From Syntrophaceae bacterium UBA2280 (GTDB lineage: Bacteria; Desulfobacterota; Syntrophia; Syntrophales; Smithellaceae), in NCBI GenBank assembly GCA_002347685.1, contig DDWS01000059.1:54169-118168 (forward strand): a stretch of 64,000 nt of DNA. Direction: 5' to 3'. Under the pieces are notes generated by a model. That model did not search any database and was not told the origin of the DNA. It was given only the letters and a program-made list of their open reading frames with translations. Of this stretch, positions 42,771-52,516 are shown in pieces. The position numbers and the translations under genes are program-made. Position 1 is the stretch's first letter, and every line of letters begins with the position of its first letter.

Positions 42771-44708
42771 TTACCCTTCCGGATCGATCAGGATGAGTTT
42801 ATCTCCGGCATCCACGGATGAACCGGGTGAGACATAGATTTCCGATATCCTTCCGCTGACTTCGGCTGTAATGTTGGTCAACATTTTCATGGCTTCGAGG
42901 ACCGCCAGAACATCGCCTTCGCTCACCAGGTCGCCGACAGCCACCGGCACCTGGTTGACCAGTCCCTTGATGGATGCACGAATGTCGCCCACACGGGCGA
43001 GCGCTTCGATTTCCTTCGCCGTGAGCGCAACTTTAGCCTTGATCTTGTCTTGACCTTCGTCATCGGCAAGCGTCAGGATTGGTTCCGGGTGATAATCCAC
43101 GCCCAGGATGGTCAGGTAAGAGCCGTCCTTGGTGCGCCGTTGAGGTCCGATTTCAATCGTATGGTGTTTTCCGTAGGCGTCCGGGAATTCAAATTTCTCA
43201 CCGAAACTGAAACCTCCGCGTCTGAGCCAGACGCTCGGCGGCAGCACCCAGGTCTTCCCGAACTTCTCTTCAAATTTAAGGAAACTCAACGCATCGTTGG
43301 GATGCTGCAGATACAAGACCAATTCGTCGTCCGTGGCCTCACGGCCCAAAGAACGTTCCAGCATCCGTTTTTCGATCGCAAGATCAATATCCTCGATCTT
43401 CTGGTATCCGCCCTCATTTTTCAGGATTTTCTTCCAGTCCCTGCCGAAAACGGCTTCATAGATATCGTCGGCGGGGCGGTAAAACGGAAATTTGCCGTAT
43501 CGCTCCAGCAGCAAATTCTTCAGATCATCGCTGGCGTCCTTGTAGCGCGCGCCCTTGGTCACATTGTTGGCAGCGGTGGTCCACAGAATCTGCGATCCCG
43601 GCGTGACGCTCCAGAAATTGCCCAGTTCCACCTGGACTCTCGGCAGTTCGTTTTGGAGAATTTCCGGCATGCGGTCCAGAAAGCCTCCCTTGAGGGCCTG
43701 CTCGAAACTGGAGCCTGTCGCGCCGCCCGGCAGTTTGTGGGTTTGCACCGTCGGGTCGAATCCGAAGAACTGCGATTCGAAATCCCGGTAATAGGGGCGT
43801 TCATGCCGCAGCTTGTTGGAGGTTTCAATGATCGCCTGTTTGTCCAGGCCAATGGCCTCATGGCCGTAGTCTTCAAGGGTGTTGACCACGGTGAGCAGCG
43901 GCGGCGGGCCATAGAAGCCGGTGAGCGCGTGATCGCTCGCGTCCACGATCTTCGCACCGTTTTGCACGGCGGCGACGATGCGTCCGATTTCATTGCCGTC
44001 GGTGTTGTGGCCGTGGTAATGAATCAGCACGTCGGGATACTTCTGTATAATCGCCCGGACGAGCTCTCCGATGCGCTTAGGTGAGCCGAGGCCCCCGTGA
44101 TTTTTGATGGCCAGAAGAATGTCCGGTCCGGTCACGTTGAGAATTTCACCGACTTTTTTTACGTAGAATTTGTTCGTATGTTCCGGCCCGGTGGAAAAGC
44201 AGACCGCCGCCTCCAGAATGCGCCCGGCTTTTTTAACTTCTTCATACACCGGGACCATATTGGGGATGTAGTTTAGGAAATCAAAAACGCGCCAGACATG
44301 TACATATCGGGCAAATGCCTCCACGGTCAGGCGGATGACGTTTTCCGGGTAGGGGCGGTAGCCGAAGAGGTTGATCCCGCGGCACAGCGTCTGGAACAGC
44401 GTGTCGGGCATATATCCGCTGAGCACCTCGAGCTTTTCTAAGGGATTCATCTGCTTGCGCAGCATATCGACATGCACGGACGCGCCGCCGGTGATTTCCA
44501 GCGAAAAGAACCCGGCCGCGTTGCGTTCGGGCGCGACCAGAATCTGGGTGTGCGGCATGATCCGGTTTTTAAAATCCGACTGCGAAAGGTCTCTCTCCGT
44601 GTTGGTCAGGTAGTAGCCTTTTGTCGTGCGAATTTTATCAAGGATATGTTTAACCCCGGAATTTTTGAGTTCCCGGGGGGTAATTCGTCCTTCCGGCAAA
44701 ACTTTCAT
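42771..44708 (-). CDS. pycB: Biotin-dependent carboxyltransferase subunit (PycB-like, divergent)
   Basis: The 645-residue protein joins a carboxyltransferase barrel (about 25-330), a helical middle and a C-terminal biotinyl domain with VLEAMKML. It would move the carboxyl group from biotin to a 2-oxo acid such as pyruvate. The barrel is unusual: the metal aspartate is kept in ERDLSQS (Asp40), but His-Gln of RDAHQ is Ser-Gln. The lysine that is carboxylated is kept (Lys202) in AIKNHGGLG, where others have IKDM. The HxHD motif is HGHN (232-235), with Asn for Asp. Its partner is the biotin carboxylase 36 bases upstream. Pyruvate is the best guess, but another substrate is possible. Confidence 0.8.
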   Translation of the reverse strand: MKVLPEGRITPRELKNSGVKHILDKIRTTKGYYLTNTERDLSQSDFKNRIMPHTQILVAPERNAAGFFSLEITGGASVHVDMLRKQMNPLEKLEVLSGYMPDTLFQTLCRGINLFGYRPYPENVIRLTVEAFARYVHVWRVFDFLNYIPNMVPVYEEVKKAGRILEAAVCFSTGPEHTNKFYVKKVGEILNVTGPDILLAIKNHGGLGSPKRIGELVRAIIQKYPDVLIHYHGHNTDGNEIGRIVAAVQNGAKIVDASDHALTGFYGPPPLLTVVNTLEDYGHEAIGLDKQAIIETSNKLRHERPYYRDFESQFFGFDPTVQTHKLPGGATGSSFEQALKGGFLDRMPEILQNELPRVQVELGNFWSVTPGSQILWTTAANNVTKGARYKDASDDLKNLLLERYGKFPFYRPADDIYEAVFGRDWKKILKNEGGYQKIEDIDLAIEKRMLERSLGREATDDELVLYLQHPNDALSFLKFEEKFGKTWVLPPSVWLRRGGFSFGEKFEFPDAYGKHHTIEIGPQRRTKDGSYLTILGVDYHPEPILTLADDEGQDKIKAKVALTAKEIEALARVGDIRASIKGLVNQVPVAVGDLVSEGDVLAVLEAMKMLTNITAEVSGRISEIYVSPGSSVDAGDKLILIDPEG

Positions 44709-44744
44709 GACAGATGTTCTCCTCGTGGCGTTTATGGATGCCTG

Positions 44745-46193
44745 CTAATAGGCATAAGGGTTCGTTTTCCGCGAATGGATTTCCGCGATCAATTTTGACA
44801 GCTTGGCGATCTCCCGCTCTGTGTCGGGATAATCGAACAATCCGGGATGGGCGTCGAGATAATCGGTGGTAAATATTCCTTCGCGAAAATCCGGTTCGTC
44901 GCACAAGGCCAGATAAAAAGGAATGGTTGTTTTCGGGCCGACGATCAAAAAATCCCGTAGCGCACGCTTGAGACGCTGTATCGTCTGATTCCAGGAGTAC
45001 CCGCGAACGGTGAGCTTTACCAGGAGTGAATCATAATCCGTGGGGATTTTGTAGCCCTGGTAAACAATCCCGTCGAGGCGGATTTCCGGTCCGCCGGGTG
45101 ACTGATACACTTCCACGCGCTTGCCGCCTTCGGGCATGAAATTGTTTTTGGGATCTTCCGCGTTGATGCGCACCTGGATGGCCTTTCCGACCAGGCGGAC
45201 GCGTTCTTCGGGAATTTCCAGCCGGCCTCCTTCGGCCAGCAGAATCTGCTGACGGATGATGTCAATGCCCGTGAGGATTTCCGTTACGGTGTGTTCCACC
45301 TGAAGGCGCGTGTTGACTTCCATAAACCAAAATTCGTTTGTCTTCGGATCAACCAGGAACTCCACGGTTCCGGCGTTGACATAGCCTGCCTCACGCGCCG
45401 CCCGGATGGCCGTCTGATGAATCGCCTCGAGCACGTCAGGCGGCAGATCGGCAGGCGCGATTTCAAGCAGTTTCTGGTGTCGCCGCTGGATGGAGCAGTC
45501 CCGTGTGCCCAGATGCATGACATGGCCGTAAACGTCGGCCAAAATCTGAACCTCGACATGACGCGGCGATTCCACGCACTTTTCGATATAGACACTGTCG
45601 TCGCCGAAAGCGGCGGCTGCCTCCGAGCGTGCCTGAGGCAGCTGCGTGCGGAGTTCCTGCTCGCCGGTGATTTTTCGAATGCCGCGCCCTCCCCCGCCCG
45701 CGGAGGCTTTGAGCATGATCGGGTATCCTTTTTCCGCGCCGAAGCGGATGGCCATGTTCAGGCCCTCCTCTCCCGCGGGAAGTGTGTCCGTTCCCGGAAT
45801 GAAGGGGATGTCGGCTTTCCGCATGATGTCGCGCGCGACCACTTTATTTCCCAGGTCACGAATCACCTTGGGGGGTGGACCGATGAAGGCAATGCCCGCG
45901 TCCTCACATGCGGCGGAAAAGGCAGGGTTTTCCGACAGAAATCCATAGCCGGGGTGGATGGCGTCCGCGTCGGCTTTTTGCGCCGCCCAGATAATTTTAT
46001 CAATGTTGAGGTAGTCCTTGCGCGGTCCGTCTCCGATGAGAATGGCCTGATCGGCGAACCTTAAAAAATAGGCTTCGCTGTCCGGCTTTTCATACACGGC
46101 GACCGTATCGATCCCCATTTCGTTTACCGTGCGGATAATTCTCAAGGCGATTTCGCCGCGGTTGGCAACAAGAATTTTCTTAAATTTTTTCAC
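44745..46193 (-). CDS. pycA: Biotin carboxylase subunit (PycA/AccC type)
   Basis: This 482-residue ATP-grasp enzyme carboxylates biotin. It has KILVANRGEIALRIIRT, HPGYGFLSENPAFS, LKASAGGGGRGIRKI (ATP loop), DCSIQRRHQKLLEIAPA, EVNTRLQVEHTVTE and RINAEDPKNNF. GTG 46193 is the start, with AAGGAAGGG 7 bases upstream; in-frame ATGs to 46289 add non-family residues. Together with the downstream carboxyltransferase it makes a two-subunit pyruvate-carboxylase-like enzyme, a form known in archaea and some anaerobes. Confidence 0.93.
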   Translation of the reverse strand: MKKFKKILVANRGEIALRIIRTVNEMGIDTVAVYEKPDSEAYFLRFADQAILIGDGPRKDYLNIDKIIWAAQKADADAIHPGYGFLSENPAFSAACEDAGIAFIGPPPKVIRDLGNKVVARDIMRKADIPFIPGTDTLPAGEEGLNMAIRFGAEKGYPIMLKASAGGGGRGIRKITGEQELRTQLPQARSEAAAAFGDDSVYIEKCVESPRHVEVQILADVYGHVMHLGTRDCSIQRRHQKLLEIAPADLPPDVLEAIHQTAIRAAREAGYVNAGTVEFLVDPKTNEFWFMEVNTRLQVEHTVTEILTGIDIIRQQILLAEGGRLEIPEERVRLVGKAIQVRINAEDPKNNFMPEGGKRVEVYQSPGGPEIRLDGIVYQGYKIPTDYDSLLVKLTVRGYSWNQTIQRLKRALRDFLIVGPKTTIPFYLALCDEPDFREGIFTTDYLDAHPGLFDYPDTEREIAKLSKLIAEIHSRKTNPYAY

Positions 46194-46460
46194 GAATACC
46201 CTTCCTTTTTTAATTCTACGGGTCATGACCCTTGAAACACATTGTTCACATTCCGTTCCTCTATAATGATGTTGTGCGACACTTGTCAAGCAGATACTCC
46301 AGGCCTTTGCTTCCGAAAAATCAAAGCCTGCCCCGCGTCGCTTTTGCGGGTCAGTGGTTAAAATACCCGGATGATTTCACAATGATGATTTGATTATTTC
46401 AGCGAAATATTCTATCTTACCTCGCATTGCGAAAGATACCCTAATCCAAAGGCTGTGATC

Positions 46461-48344
46461 ATGGGAAAAAGCAAGATGACCGATCAGATCGACTACCGAT
46501 CTAAAGTAATTGGTACCGCCGATGTATTGGAGAAAATCAGACCCGGACAGAAAATTTTTGTCTCCAGCGGTGTGGCGACACCCGGGAAGGTTCTGGGGGC
46601 CATCGCCACATCCGAGGCTCGTAATATCCGCGACCTGGAAATCATTCAACTCATTACGCTGGGCGGCTACCTGTCGCATGCCAATGCCCGGCAATACCGT
46701 CTCAAGACGTTTAATATCGGCGAAAGTATCAGCAAGGAAATCCAGGAAGGGAAAATCGATTTCATTCCCGCCAATCTCATGGAACTGCCCTATATTTTCT
46801 TAAGCGGCGCCGTGGCGGTGGACGTCGCGATTGTGCAGACCTCCGTGCCCGACGACAAGGGATTTGTGTCGCTGGGCGTTTCGGTGGATGTGGCCAATAT
46901 CGTCATCAAGCAGGCGCAACTGGTCATTGCCGAAATTAACCCGAATATGCCGGTCACGCAAGGCGAAACGGCGATTCACATCAGCAGCATCAACTATATT
47001 GTCGAAAGCGATCTGCCGCTCATCGAGCGTGAAAACAAGCCCTATGACGAGATCGTAGGCCGCATCGGATGGAATATCGCCAACCTGATCGAAGATGGCG
47101 CGACGGTGGTTCTGCATGTGGGGAAAATTTTCAGCGCGGTCGCAGACCATTTGAAAAACAAGAAAAATCTCGGTATTCTGACGCATGTCGTCTCCGATTG
47201 GGCGATCGACCTGATCAAGTCAGGCGCCGTTTCCCTGGACCGCAGCCGCTATAACGGAGGCCTCATCACCGCGAGTTACTGTTACGGCAGCAAGGCTTTG
47301 TACGACTATGTCGACCGGAATCCCGTTTTTGAATTTTATCCGATTGCCCGGCTGAGCAACCCCTTTGTGGTAAGGCGGATTAAAAGCCTCATTGGTATCG
47401 TGAACGTCAAGAAAATCGATATATCCGGTGAATCGGTCATTTTTCATTCCGGCGACAACCTGCTGACCGGTTATGAAAGCAAGCTCAATTTTGCCGTGGC
47501 CGCGACCATTTCCAAAAAAGGCAAGGCGATCGTGGCGCTCAATTCGCTCGATAAGCAGGGCAGAAGCAATATCGTGATCCGGCATGACTGCGACACCGAC
47601 AGCCCTCACAGCACGCTGGGCGTCGTGAAATACATCGTCACGGAATACGGTGTGGCGAATCTCTTCGGGAAATCCATCCGTGAACGCACCATCGCCATGA
47701 TCGACATCGCGCATCCGGATCACCGGGAGGCTTTGCTCGAACAGGCCAAGGCGCTCAATTATGTCTATTCCGATCAGATTTATGTGGCCTGTCATGCGGC
47801 CAATTATCCGGCCCTGCTGGAGACGCGTAAAACCCTTCGCGACGGGCTGGAGATTAAAATCCGCCCGATCAAACCGTCCGATGAAGACAGGATGCGGCGG
47901 TTGTTTTACAACTTTTCCGACGAGTCGAAATATTTCCGGTATTTTGCACCAAAGCCCGTGATGCCCCATCAGGAAATGCAGTCCTACGTGAATATTGACT
48001 ATCAGGACATTTTGTCCGTGGTGGCCATTGTAGAAAAAGGCCGTAACGAAAGAATCATTGCCGAGGCCCGTTATGCCTATGATAAAAAGACGGACGCTTA
48101 TGAAATCGCCTTCATCGTGGATGAAGAGTTTCATGGAAAAGGCATTGCGACATTTCTTTGTGATTATCTGATTAAAATCGCGCAGGATCGGGGGATTGCC
48201 AGGCTTGTTGCCTTCGTCCTGCCTCGAAACGAAGCCATGCTGAAAGTTTTTGGCAAATGCGCGGTCAAGCCGAGTCAGTCTCTTGAAGCAAACTCCTACG
48301 TTTTGCGCTTTGATCTGGCAGCGCCGCCCGATACCGTCAGATAA
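46461..48344 (+). CDS. CoA-transferase/hydrolase fused to GNAT acetyltransferase
   Basis: Residues 1-440 of this 627-residue protein follow the acetyl-CoA hydrolase/4-hydroxybutyrate CoA-transferase fold: LSGAVAVDVAIVQTSVPDDKGFVSLG, LIEDGATVVLHVGKIFSAVADHL and YIVTEYGVANLFGKSIRERTIAMIDIAHPDHRE. Residues 450-620 are a GNAT domain (IAEARYAYDKKTDAYEIAFIVDEEFHGKGIATFL). In active relatives the motif GIHTEM carries the catalytic Glu; here it reads GILTHV, with His242 at that place, and the glycine-rich CoA loop is weak. The pair may sense CoA esters and acetylate a protein. ATG 46461 follows AAAGG; a GTG lies 6 bases upstream. Confidence 0.82.
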   Translation: MGKSKMTDQIDYRSKVIGTADVLEKIRPGQKIFVSSGVATPGKVLGAIATSEARNIRDLEIIQLITLGGYLSHANARQYRLKTFNIGESISKEIQEGKIDFIPANLMELPYIFLSGAVAVDVAIVQTSVPDDKGFVSLGVSVDVANIVIKQAQLVIAEINPNMPVTQGETAIHISSINYIVESDLPLIERENKPYDEIVGRIGWNIANLIEDGATVVLHVGKIFSAVADHLKNKKNLGILTHVVSDWAIDLIKSGAVSLDRSRYNGGLITASYCYGSKALYDYVDRNPVFEFYPIARLSNPFVVRRIKSLIGIVNVKKIDISGESVIFHSGDNLLTGYESKLNFAVAATISKKGKAIVALNSLDKQGRSNIVIRHDCDTDSPHSTLGVVKYIVTEYGVANLFGKSIRERTIAMIDIAHPDHREALLEQAKALNYVYSDQIYVACHAANYPALLETRKTLRDGLEIKIRPIKPSDEDRMRRLFYNFSDESKYFRYFAPKPVMPHQEMQSYVNIDYQDILSVVAIVEKGRNERIIAEARYAYDKKTDAYEIAFIVDEEFHGKGIATFLCDYLIKIAQDRGIARLVAFVLPRNEAMLKVFGKCAVKPSQSLEANSYVLRFDLAAPPDTVR

Positions 48345-48472
48345 GCCTGCTGCACACTGCATTTCATCCACCTTCTTTTCGGGCATTCTCTAAACATTTT
48401 GTTTCATCCATCCGATAAATCTGGTAGATTACAATAACATCCATTGAATCAAAATAAGGGGACAGCAAAGCT

Positions 48473-50959
48473 ATGACGAGGCAAGGAAAGTCGGCACAGA
48501 AGAAAGTTGCGGGCAAGCCATCTGCCGGGGCCGCCGCACGCGTATCACCCGGAAAAGTCCAGAGGCCTTCCGTCGGTCCCGGGCAGACGAGGGTACCGCA
48601 GCGCACCGCTTCCGAAACCTTGTCCGGGGTGACCCGGGGAGTGTTGAATGGAATCGGGGCGGGCATTTACCTTGCGCAGAAAGGCAGATTCGTCTGGGTG
48701 AATCCTTTGTTTGAAAAGTTGACGGGGTTCAAGGCGGCTGAACTCATCGGCGGGACGCTTCTGGATCATGTGCACCCCGAAGATCGTGAAAAGACAAAAA
48801 AGAACGCCATCCGAAGCCTGAAAAAGAACAGTCTCGATACCTATGTGTACCGTTTTATCAAGAAAAACAGTGAAATGGTCCGCTTTCTGGAGACGGTGAA
48901 TCCGTATGAATATGAAGGATCGCGCGCGACGTTAGGCACGGTCATGGATATCAGCCGGCATCACAGTATTCAGGAAAGCCTGTTTTTATCAGAGGATCGC
49001 TACGGCAGGGTCCTGGATGAAATCGATGAGGGTTACGTTGAGCTCGATCTTGCAGGCAATTTCACCTTTGTGAGCGAAGCTGCGGCCAGAATTATCGGCT
49101 ACACACCTTCGGAGCTGATCGGAACCAACTTCCGCGACAAGGTGGATGAAGAAACCGCCAAGAAATTATTGTTTTTTTACGAGCAACTCTTCAAGACCGG
49201 GGAGCGCGTGAAGGGTCTGGAAGTCCCTTTTCTTTCAAAAAACGGGCCCAAAAAATTTGTGGAAGTTTCCGGCACCCTGATTATGAATCCGGAGGGCCGG
49301 CCCGTCGGTTTCAGGGGGCTTGCCCGCGACGTGACCGAGCGCCGGTGGACGGAGGAAGCGTTACTGCAGAGCGAGGCCCGATACTTCAGCATCATCGAAA
49401 GTATCGGGGAAGCCTACTTTGAAACCGACCTGCGTGGTCTCACGACATTTGTCAATGACAAGGTTTGCGAAAAGCTCGGTTATTCACGAAATGAAATGCT
49501 GAACCTGTCCTACCGCGACCTTCAGGATGCCGAAAACGCCGATAAAACGTTCAAAAAGTTCCATGAAATATTTACATTCGGGCAGCCCTGTCATGCTTAT
49601 CAATATGATGCCGTTCAGAAAGACGGTAGTCGGGTTGTTTTCGAAATGTCGATTTCGTTAATGCGAGACGCCGAGGGCAATCCGATCGGTTTTAGAGGCC
49701 TCTCGCGCGATATCACCGAACGCAAGAGAATGGAAGAAGCGCTCAGAGCCAGCGAGGAAAGATCCCGCACGATTATTGAAACGATTCCCGATCCCTATTT
49801 TGAAAACGATTTAAACGGGCAATTTGTTTACGCCAACGCCGCCTATGCGAATTTGCTGGGCGCACCCCCTGAAGAAATCCAAAAAACCTCTTTCCGTGAT
49901 CTCCTCAACAAAGAAGACGCTGATAAGATCGTGATGTTATACAAAACAGTTTATAAAACCGGCATGACGATCAAAAATGTGGAGATGGAGGCCAGGACGA
50001 AGCAGGGAGAAAAACGTTCGATCAACCTGTCTGTTGGTCTCATCAGGGATCATCAGGGAAATCCCTCGGGCTTTCACGGCATTATTCGTGACGTGACAGA
50101 GAAGAAAAAAGCGCAGGCGCTCATTGTCGAATCCGAACGGATGCTGCGTGAATATTCGGAAAGTCTCGAACACCGAATTCAGGAGCGCACGGCGGATCTG
50201 GAAAAAGCCAAAATGGCAGCCGAGGCGGCCAGTCGGGTGAAGTCCGATTTTCTGGCCAACATCAGCCACGAATTCCAGACGCCGCTCAATTCCATTATCG
50301 GGTTTACAAAAGTTTTAAAAGACCGGCTGTTTGGCGAGCTCAATGATAAGCAGGAGGAGTTCATCCGGTATATTTCCGCAGCCGGTGAAACTTTAAGCAA
50401 ACTGCTCACTGAAATCATCGATGTATCGAATTTGTCATCCGGTCGCGCGAAGATCGAATTGTCACAGGTTTCGATTATTCAGGTTCTTTCCCGAACCACA
50501 ACACTTCTGGCCGGACAGATCGCGGCAAAAAATCAATTGATGAAAGTAGAAGTGGCGCTCGACGCCGATGTGTCCATTGAAGCGGACGACGAAAAAATCC
50601 GGCACATTTTTTTCCACCTGTTGAGCAACGCAGTCAAGTATACGCCGGACGGAGGCAACATTACCGTCACGGCGCAAAGGACCCTTGATTACGGCGGCCG
50701 CGACGGGGTGGCGGTGGTCGTCGCGGATACCGGAATCGGCATCAGGAACGAAGATCTGCCCCGTCTCTTTCAAAATTTCGGCAGGCTGGAATCCGCCTAT
50801 TCGCGGGAAACGAGCGGCATCGGTGTCGGTCTGGCGCTCACCAAGATACTCGTCGAGCTCCACGGCGGCGGAATCCGTGTTGAGAGTGAATTCGGCCGCG
50901 GCAGCCGTTTCATCGTGTTTTTGCCGCTCAAACAGAAACCCGGGTCAACCGCGGAGTAA
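48473..50959 (+). CDS. Soluble histidine kinase with four PAS domains
   Basis: The 828-residue protein has no membrane helix. A basic, low-complexity N-terminus (1-45) leads to PAS domains at about 55-165, 175-295, 305-420 and 428-545. PAS 2-4 each end in the same kind of FRGL.RD(I/V)TE.K/R linker. Then a coiled coil and HisKA (NISHEFQTPLNSI), with the phosphorylated His, and HATPase (HLLSNAVKYT, DTGIGI, GVGLAL). It is a complete kinase with intracellular, probably redox or small-molecule, sensing. The HD-GYP protein with a pseudo-receiver starts 2 bases after it, so the pair act together. Confidence 0.92.
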   Translation: MTRQGKSAQKKVAGKPSAGAAARVSPGKVQRPSVGPGQTRVPQRTASETLSGVTRGVLNGIGAGIYLAQKGRFVWVNPLFEKLTGFKAAELIGGTLLDHVHPEDREKTKKNAIRSLKKNSLDTYVYRFIKKNSEMVRFLETVNPYEYEGSRATLGTVMDISRHHSIQESLFLSEDRYGRVLDEIDEGYVELDLAGNFTFVSEAAARIIGYTPSELIGTNFRDKVDEETAKKLLFFYEQLFKTGERVKGLEVPFLSKNGPKKFVEVSGTLIMNPEGRPVGFRGLARDVTERRWTEEALLQSEARYFSIIESIGEAYFETDLRGLTTFVNDKVCEKLGYSRNEMLNLSYRDLQDAENADKTFKKFHEIFTFGQPCHAYQYDAVQKDGSRVVFEMSISLMRDAEGNPIGFRGLSRDITERKRMEEALRASEERSRTIIETIPDPYFENDLNGQFVYANAAYANLLGAPPEEIQKTSFRDLLNKEDADKIVMLYKTVYKTGMTIKNVEMEARTKQGEKRSINLSVGLIRDHQGNPSGFHGIIRDVTEKKKAQALIVESERMLREYSESLEHRIQERTADLEKAKMAAEAASRVKSDFLANISHEFQTPLNSIIGFTKVLKDRLFGELNDKQEEFIRYISAAGETLSKLLTEIIDVSNLSSGRAKIELSQVSIIQVLSRTTTLLAGQIAAKNQLMKVEVALDADVSIEADDEKIRHIFFHLLSNAVKYTPDGGNITVTAQRTLDYGGRDGVAVVVADTGIGIRNEDLPRLFQNFGRLESAYSRETSGIGVGLALTKILVELHGGGIRVESEFGRGSRFIVFLPLKQKPGSTAE

Positions 50960-50961
50960 AC

Positions 50962-52515
50962 ATGCCGGTTACGTCTGCAAACACATTGTATTCCCTAACC
51001 CGACAGCGACCGCAGATCCTCTGCCTGGACAGCGATGCGCCCGGTCTGGCGCTGCTCGACGCCATATTGTCCCCGCGCGGTTACGAGGTGATTCGCACCG
51101 GAGACAGCCGTGAGGCGCTGGATATTCTCAAGGGCCAGAATGTGGATGTTGTTCTTTTAGGGGCCATTTTACCGGGAATGGATGGATTTGCCGTCTGCAG
51201 TCTCATCCGGGCCGAAGAGCAAAACAGGGATGTATCGGTGATCATGCTGTCGGCCCTGAAGTCCCGTGAGGATATGATCCGGGGTGTTGAGGCGGGTGCA
51301 GACGACTACCTCTTCAAGCCGCTGGATCATGACATTTTACTGGCCCGCATCAGCATGCTGGTCAAACGCAAAAGCGAGCGCGACAGTATCAGCCAGGTCT
51401 ATGAAAACATGAGCCATCTGACGACATTGAGTCGTCGGATGGCCGACGGGTTCAATCCCTTGCGCTTTGACTTCCAGGCGGGCATGGACAGCATGGTTGG
51501 GGGGCTTGTGCGGAAAACGGCGGATGTCCTCGAAAAACCGCGAACAGCCATGATCGGCATGCTCACCGATGTGAATCAATGGCACTGGTTGCATTACGAA
51601 TTTGCTTTTCAGGATCTCAACAAGGTACGCCTGGATTTCAATCTTCTCGGTGGCATCATTCTGCCGCCGGCTGAAAAATCGCTGCTTTTTTCTCTCATAG
51701 ATGACCAGGCAACCCTTGAAGCGAAGCAGATCATCGGAAACTTCCGGACCCGAAACATGTCAATCGACAACGGCATCGGCTATTTGAGCCATGATCTGTG
51801 CGTTCTTGCGGTTAATTACATAAACGACGTCGGCCTGCGGCACCTGCATCTCATGGAGCATTGGGTGGTGCATATCCGGCTTTTCCATTTCCTTTCATTA
51901 CAGATTCGGGAAGTGAAAACAGGATTTGACTACGTGGTGCACGCCCTGGTCCGGGCAGGGGAGGCTCACGACGATGAAACGGGCAACCATGTTTATCGCG
52001 TGGCCGATTACTGCGGCGTCATTGCCGAGCGTCTCGGCCTGAAAGAAGATTTTGTGCGGACCATCACTGTACAGGCCCTGTTGCATGACATCGGAAAGAT
52101 CTACACACCTTCGCACATCCTGAAAAAGACAGAACCCCTCACGGCCGAAGAATCGGTGGAAATGAGGAAGCACACGCTGTGGGGCGCGAAAATCATCGGT
52201 GCCCATCCGCGTTTGCATATTGCCCAGTCCATCGCACTCAACCATCATGAAAGATGGGACGGATCCGGCTACCCCAGAGGTTTGAAGGGGGACGCCATCC
52301 CCATTGAGGCCCGTATCGCGATGATTGCCGATCAGTACGACACCCTGCGGATTGCCCGTCCCGGCAAACCGGCGCTGGATCACGCGACCGTAACCAGAAT
52401 TTTCAATCATGGCGACAACAAAATCAAGCCCCAGCATTTCGATCCGGATGTCCTCAAGGCTTACCGGGAAACCGCCTTTTTGTTTGAGGAGATTTTTGAG
52501 CGCCGCAGGGGGTGA
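50962..52515 (+). CDS. Pseudo-receiver HD-GYP protein
   Basis: The 517-residue protein has a receiver fold (16-135), a middle region (140-320) of unknown fold and an HD-GYP domain (325-510). The receiver keeps the acidic pair (Asp23, Asp25) and Lys119, but the phospho-acceptor aspartate is Gly67 (GGG codon at 51160), in VVLLGAILPGMDG. It cannot be phosphorylated there. The HD-GYP domain has ALLHDIGKIYTP and NHHERWDGSGYPRGL with all metal ligands, so c-di-GMP hydrolysis is expected. It is translationally coupled to the kinase upstream and the PAS protein downstream. Confidence 0.9.
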   Translation: MPVTSANTLYSLTRQRPQILCLDSDAPGLALLDAILSPRGYEVIRTGDSREALDILKGQNVDVVLLGAILPGMDGFAVCSLIRAEEQNRDVSVIMLSALKSREDMIRGVEAGADDYLFKPLDHDILLARISMLVKRKSERDSISQVYENMSHLTTLSRRMADGFNPLRFDFQAGMDSMVGGLVRKTADVLEKPRTAMIGMLTDVNQWHWLHYEFAFQDLNKVRLDFNLLGGIILPPAEKSLLFSLIDDQATLEAKQIIGNFRTRNMSIDNGIGYLSHDLCVLAVNYINDVGLRHLHLMEHWVVHIRLFHFLSLQIREVKTGFDYVVHALVRAGEAHDDETGNHVYRVADYCGVIAERLGLKEDFVRTITVQALLHDIGKIYTPSHILKKTEPLTAEESVEMRKHTLWGAKIIGAHPRLHIAQSIALNHHERWDGSGYPRGLKGDAIPIEARIAMIADQYDTLRIARPGKPALDHATVTRIFNHGDNKIKPQHFDPDVLKAYRETAFLFEEIFERRRG

Positions 52516-52516
52516 A

